A DNA stretch of 64,000 bases from NCBI GenBank assembly GCA_934338065.1, contig CAKRGX010000009.1, positions 32,190 to 96,189 of the forward strand. Direction: 5' to 3'. This stretch comes from an uncultured Eubacterium sp. GTDB lineage: Bacteria > Bacillota > Clostridia > Lachnospirales > Lachnospiraceae. Positions 61,526 through 64,000 of this stretch are shown here, piece by piece. How positions within the stretch are numbered: position 1 is the stretch's first letter; every line of letters begins with the position of its first letter. Below the pieces are notes generated by a model. The model was not told where the DNA came from, made no database searches, and saw nothing but the letters and a program-made list of their open reading frames with translations. The position numbers and the translations under genes were made by a program.

Positions 61526-62722
61526 ATGTTAAATAAAAAATCTGTAGATGATATCAATGTAAAAGGCCAGAAAGTTTTGGTTCGTTGCGATTTTAACGTG
61601 CCACTGCAGGATGGTAAAATAACGGATGAAAACCGTTTGGTTGCTGCTTTACCAACAATAAAAAAATTGATTAATGATGGTGGAAAGATTATTCTTTGCT
61701 CTCACCTCGGTAAACCGAAGGGAGAGCCTAAGCCGGAGTTATCATTAGCACCTGTTGCTGTACGCCTTTCTGAACTTCTCGGGCAGGAAGTAAAATTTGC
61801 GGCAGATGACAATGTGGTTGGTGAAAATGCTAAAGCTGCCGTAGCTGCCATGAAAGATGGCGATGTAGTTCTTCTTGAAAATACACGTTATCGTGCAGAA
61901 GAGACAAAAAATGAGGATGCTTTTTCGAAAGACCTTGCTTCTCTTTGCGATGTGTTTGTTAATGACGCTTTTGGTACAGCACACCGTGCACACTGCTCTA
62001 ATGTGGGCGTGACAAAATACGTAGATACTGCTGTTGTTGGCTATCTGATGCAGAAGGAGATTGATTTCCTGGGAAATGCAGTTAATAATCCGGAAAGACC
62101 TTTTGTTGCTATTCTTGGTGGAGCAAAGGTTTCTTCCAAAATTCCTGTAATTGAGAACCTGCTTGATAAAGTGGATACTCTGATCATCGGTGGTGGTATG
62201 GCATATACATTTATGGCGGCGCATGGTGAGCCGGTAGGCAAATCACTTCTTGAAGAGGATTATAAAGAGTATGCTCTTCAGATGGAGAAAAAAGCAGAGG
62301 ATAAAGGTGTTAAACTGTTGATTCCGGTTGACACTGTTGTAGCGGATGATTTTTCTAATGATGCTAACTTTAAAGTAGTAGAGCGTGGTGGAATTCCGGA
62401 TGATATGGAGGGCCTGGATATCGGACCTAAGACAGCAGAACTTTTTGCCAATGCCATAAAAGGTGCCAAGACGGTAGTATGGAACGGACCGATGGGATGT
62501 TTTGAAATGCCTAATTTTGCCAAAGGAACTATTGCAGTAGCTCAGGCTATGGCTGATCTGGAAGGTGCAACTACGATCATTGGTGGTGGAGATAGTGCAT
62601 CTGCTTGTAATAACCTTGGTTTTGGGGATAAAATGACTCATATTTCTACTGGCGGTGGCGCTTCTCTTGAATTCCTGGAGGGAAAAGAATTACCAGGTGT
62701 AGCAGCGGCAAATGACAAATAA
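61526..62722 (+). CDS. pgk: Phosphoglycerate kinase
   Basis: 398 residues, the standard length. [11 protein letters not shown] and SHLGKPKG form the phosphoglycerate site at the N-terminus, and [13 protein letters not shown] with [14 protein letters not shown] the nucleotide site at the end. It makes ATP from 1,3-bisphosphoglycerate. GGAGG lies upstream. It runs on to tpiA after 38 bases. Confidence 0.98.
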   Translation: MLNKKSVDDINVKGQKVLVRCDFNVPLQDGKITDENRLVAALPTIKKLINDGGKIILCSHLGKPKGEPKPELSLAPVAVRLSELLGQEVKFAADDNVVGENAKAAVAAMKDGDVVLLENTRYRAEETKNEDAFSKDLASLCDVFVNDAFGTAHRAHCSNVGVTKYVDTAVVGYLMQKEIDFLGNAVNNPERPFVAILGGAKVSSKIPVIENLLDKVDTLIIGGGMAYTFMAAHGEPVGKSLLEEDYKEYALQMEKKAEDKGVKLLIPVDTVVADDFSNDANFKVVERGGIPDDMEGLDIGPKTAELFANAIKGAKTVVWNGPMGCFEMPNFAKGTIAVAQAMADLEGATTIIGGGDSASACNNLGFGDKMTHISTGGGASLEFLEGKELPGVAAANDK

Positions 62723-62760
62723 GAAGTATTGGATAGAGATCCTTTAGAATGGAGGAAGTT

Positions 62761-63507
62761 ATGGCAAGGAGAAGAATTATTGCAGGCAACTGGAAAATGA
62801 ATAAAACTCCCAGTGAAGCAGTTGCCCTCGTAAATGAGTTATTGCCACTGGTGAAGAATGATGACATAGATGTAGTATTCTGCGTACCTGCTATTGATAT
62901 TATTCCTGTTGTAGAAGCGGTTAAAGGCAGTAATGTTAAGGTTGGTGCGGAAAATCTTTACTTTGAAGAGAGTGGCGCTTATACAGGAGAAATTTCGCCA
63001 AATATGCTGACGGATGCCGGTGTTTCGTATGTAATCATTGGTCATTCAGAAAGACGTGATTATTTTGCGGAAACAGATGAGACAGTTAATAAGAAAGTTC
63101 TCAAGGCATTTGAACATGATCTGACACCAATTATCTGTTGTGGAGAGACTCTGAGCCAGAGAAAGCAGGGTATTTATATAGATTGGATTCGCATGCAGAT
63201 TAAGATTGCATTCCAAAATGTGACAGCAGAGCAGGCAAAAAAGGCGGTTATCGCATATGAGCCGATCTGGGCAATTGGTACAGGCGAAACAGCAACAGCG
63301 GATCAGGCAGAAGAAGTATGTGCAGCAATCCGTGACGTGATTGGTGAGATTTATGATGAGGCTGTGGCAGATGCTATACGGATTCAATATGGCGGTTCTA
63401 TGAATGCCGGTAATGCGGCAGAATTGCTGGCAAAATCAAATATCGATGGTGGTTTGATTGGTGGAGCTTCTTTGAAACCTGATTTTGGGAAAATAGTTAA
63501 TGCATAA
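62761..63507 (+). CDS. tpiA: Triosephosphate isomerase
   Basis: 248 residues from ATG 62761, with GGAGG six bases upstream; an ATG four codons earlier overlaps this site. AGNWKMNK at the N-terminus, the electrophilic His in IIGHSERR, and the [11 protein letters not shown] catalytic Glu loop are intact. Interconverts dihydroxyacetone phosphate and glyceraldehyde-3-phosphate. Confidence 0.98.
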   Translation: MARRRIIAGNWKMNKTPSEAVALVNELLPLVKNDDIDVVFCVPAIDIIPVVEAVKGSNVKVGAENLYFEESGAYTGEISPNMLTDAGVSYVIIGHSERRDYFAETDETVNKKVLKAFEHDLTPIICCGETLSQRKQGIYIDWIRMQIKIAFQNVTAEQAKKAVIAYEPIWAIGTGETATADQAEEVCAAIRDVIGEIYDEAVADAIRIQYGGSMNAGNAAELLAKSNIDGGLIGGASLKPDFGKIVNA

Positions 63508-63524
63508 TTTTGTTTTGAACAGGA

Positions 63525-63570
63525 AGATTGTCAGGAACTTTTTGGAAAAAGTTCTTGACAGTCTTTTGTT
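63525..63570 (+). terminator. Terminator after tpiA
   Basis: GATTGTCAGGAACTTTTT pairs with AAAAAGTTCTTGACAGTC (G-U pairs included) around GG, followed by TTTTG. Its right arm contains the -35 box of the tRNA promoter. Confidence 0.85.
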
Positions 63571-63583
63571 TATTCAGTATAAT
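63555..63583 (+). promoter_or_regulatory. Consensus promoter of tRNA-Gly
   Basis: TTGACA (63555-63560), 17-base spacer, TATAAT (63578-63583): a perfect sigma-A promoter about 20 bases upstream of the tRNA. Confidence 0.9.
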
Positions 63584-63603
63584 ATCACTTGTGTTTGACA
63601 CAT

Positions 63604-63676
<73 letters not shown>

Positions 63677-63684
63677 TGAAGAAC

Positions 63685-63718
63685 AAAAAAGGATATCTGA
63701 TCTGGGTATCCTTTTTTT
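63685..63718 (+). terminator. Terminator after tRNA-Gly
   Basis: AAAAAAGGATA pairs with TATCCTTTTTT across about eleven bases, ending in T residues. Confidence 0.85.
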
Positions 63719-63723
63719 GGTTT

Positions 63724-63740
63724 GCGCGCCATGGGCGCGC
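63724..63740. repeat. GC-only inverted repeat downstream of tRNA-Gly
   Basis: GCGCGCC-ATG-GGCGCGC is a perfect seven-base inverted repeat in an AT-rich setting, between the tRNA terminator and the hemerythrin-like remnant. Confidence 0.6.
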
Positions 63741-63746
63741 TCTAAT

Positions 63747-63929
63747 AAGAAGATATTTACACAGAAAGTTCAACATCAGGAATTTATACATAAACTTGAT
63801 GAATTTATGGAACATCACAATGATGAGGTAGAAGATCAAGATGAACAGATTATGGGTATTTTAAAATATCTCACAGAGTGGTTAGTTAATCACATTCTGT
63901 ATGTCGATGGTCAAATTCCCAAAGGCTGA
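63747..63929 (+). pseudogene. Hemerythrin-like protein, 5'-truncated remnant
   Basis: An open frame of about 60 codons ends at TGA 63927-63929 and reads like the C-terminal half of a bacteriohemerythrin: HQEFIHKLDEF, then LKYLTEWLVNHILYVDGQIPK, where H-x4-D matches the last two iron ligands of the family (HI...D). The first half with the other His ligands is missing, and no start codon or ribosome site lies in front; the frame runs back into the tRNA terminator. The position that should hold the preceding His of H-x3-H is Gln. Most likely a decayed fragment. The remaining 71 bases to the window edge hold nothing I can assign. Confidence 0.65.
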
Positions 63930-64000
63930 TATAGCAAGAAAAGATTGTCGATTTATAAAAAGTGGCAACTTTTTACTTTTCTTACAATGAAATAGAATTT

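Noticed and set aside
60402..63387. Minus-strand frames opposite gap, pgk and tpiA
   Set aside because: They are shadows of strongly biased codons in highly expressed glycolytic genes, with no family pattern or start signal.

Overview
The window looks like a chromosome segment of a low-to-moderate-GC, spore-forming Firmicute of class Clostridia, most likely a gut Lachnospiraceae. The basis is spoIVB and spo0A, an agr-type peptide system, Big2-repeat surface protein, FeoB with its Cys-rich partner, DUF3793 and DUF6110 proteins, and strong GGAGG ribosome sites. I cannot name genus or species from sequence alone. No CRISPR array, insertion sequence or prophage was seen, and no stretch over 300 bases lacks a gene.

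Layout. 1-2.3 kb: agr-like quorum sensing (LytTR regulator end, GHKL kinase, AgrB, AgrD). 2.4-6.0 kb: c-di-AMP operon (two membrane proteins, cdaA, cdaR). 6.0-7.6 kb (minus): a lone biotin-dependent carboxyltransferase. 7.8-28.7 kb: a long teichoic-acid/surface-polymer cluster on the plus strand: TagGH-type exporter, TagD, TagB-like transferase, LCP ligase, a Wzy-like protein, GT-C proteins, GT2 enzymes, a GT2-TagF fusion, a divergent TagF-like protein, TarI/TarJ and two acyltransferases. Both glycerol-phosphate (tagD) and ribitol-phosphate (tarIJ) precursor genes are present. 28.7-33.7 kb (minus): a four-gene operon with a TagF-DUF115 fusion, a KdsB-type CMP-ulosonate synthetase, a DmpG-type aldolase with a C-terminal DUF115-like domain, and a KdsC-type phosphatase. 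It resembles a complete route to a CMP-activated 3-deoxy-ulosonic acid and its attachment to a glycerophosphate polymer, which is the most novel system here. 33.8-39.5 kb: GtrB/GtrA-type lipid-sugar genes, a DUF2156 protein and typA. 39.6-43.6 kb: a 1,325-residue Big2 surface protein. 43.6-46.6 kb: recN and spoIVB.

46.6-57.7 kb: an iron/metal block between spoIVB and spo0A, which are usually neighbours. It holds an HMA protein with an ABC exporter, a DtxR-family regulator, flavodoxin, DUF3793, FeoA, FeoB, a FeoB-associated Cys-rich peptide, an unusual Fur-family protein, DUF6110 and a P-type ATPase. Four copies of an AGTTAG-N6-CTAAY element precede its transcription units and likely bind the local DtxR protein. 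57.9-63.5 kb: spo0A, glgA, and the glycolytic genes gap, pgk and tpiA. 63.6-63.9 kb: tRNA-Gly(GCC) followed by a 5'-truncated hemerythrin-like remnant.

Many coding starts were moved to the codon that has a proper ribosome site; reasons are given per entry. Functions are inferred from motifs visible in the translations, without database searches.
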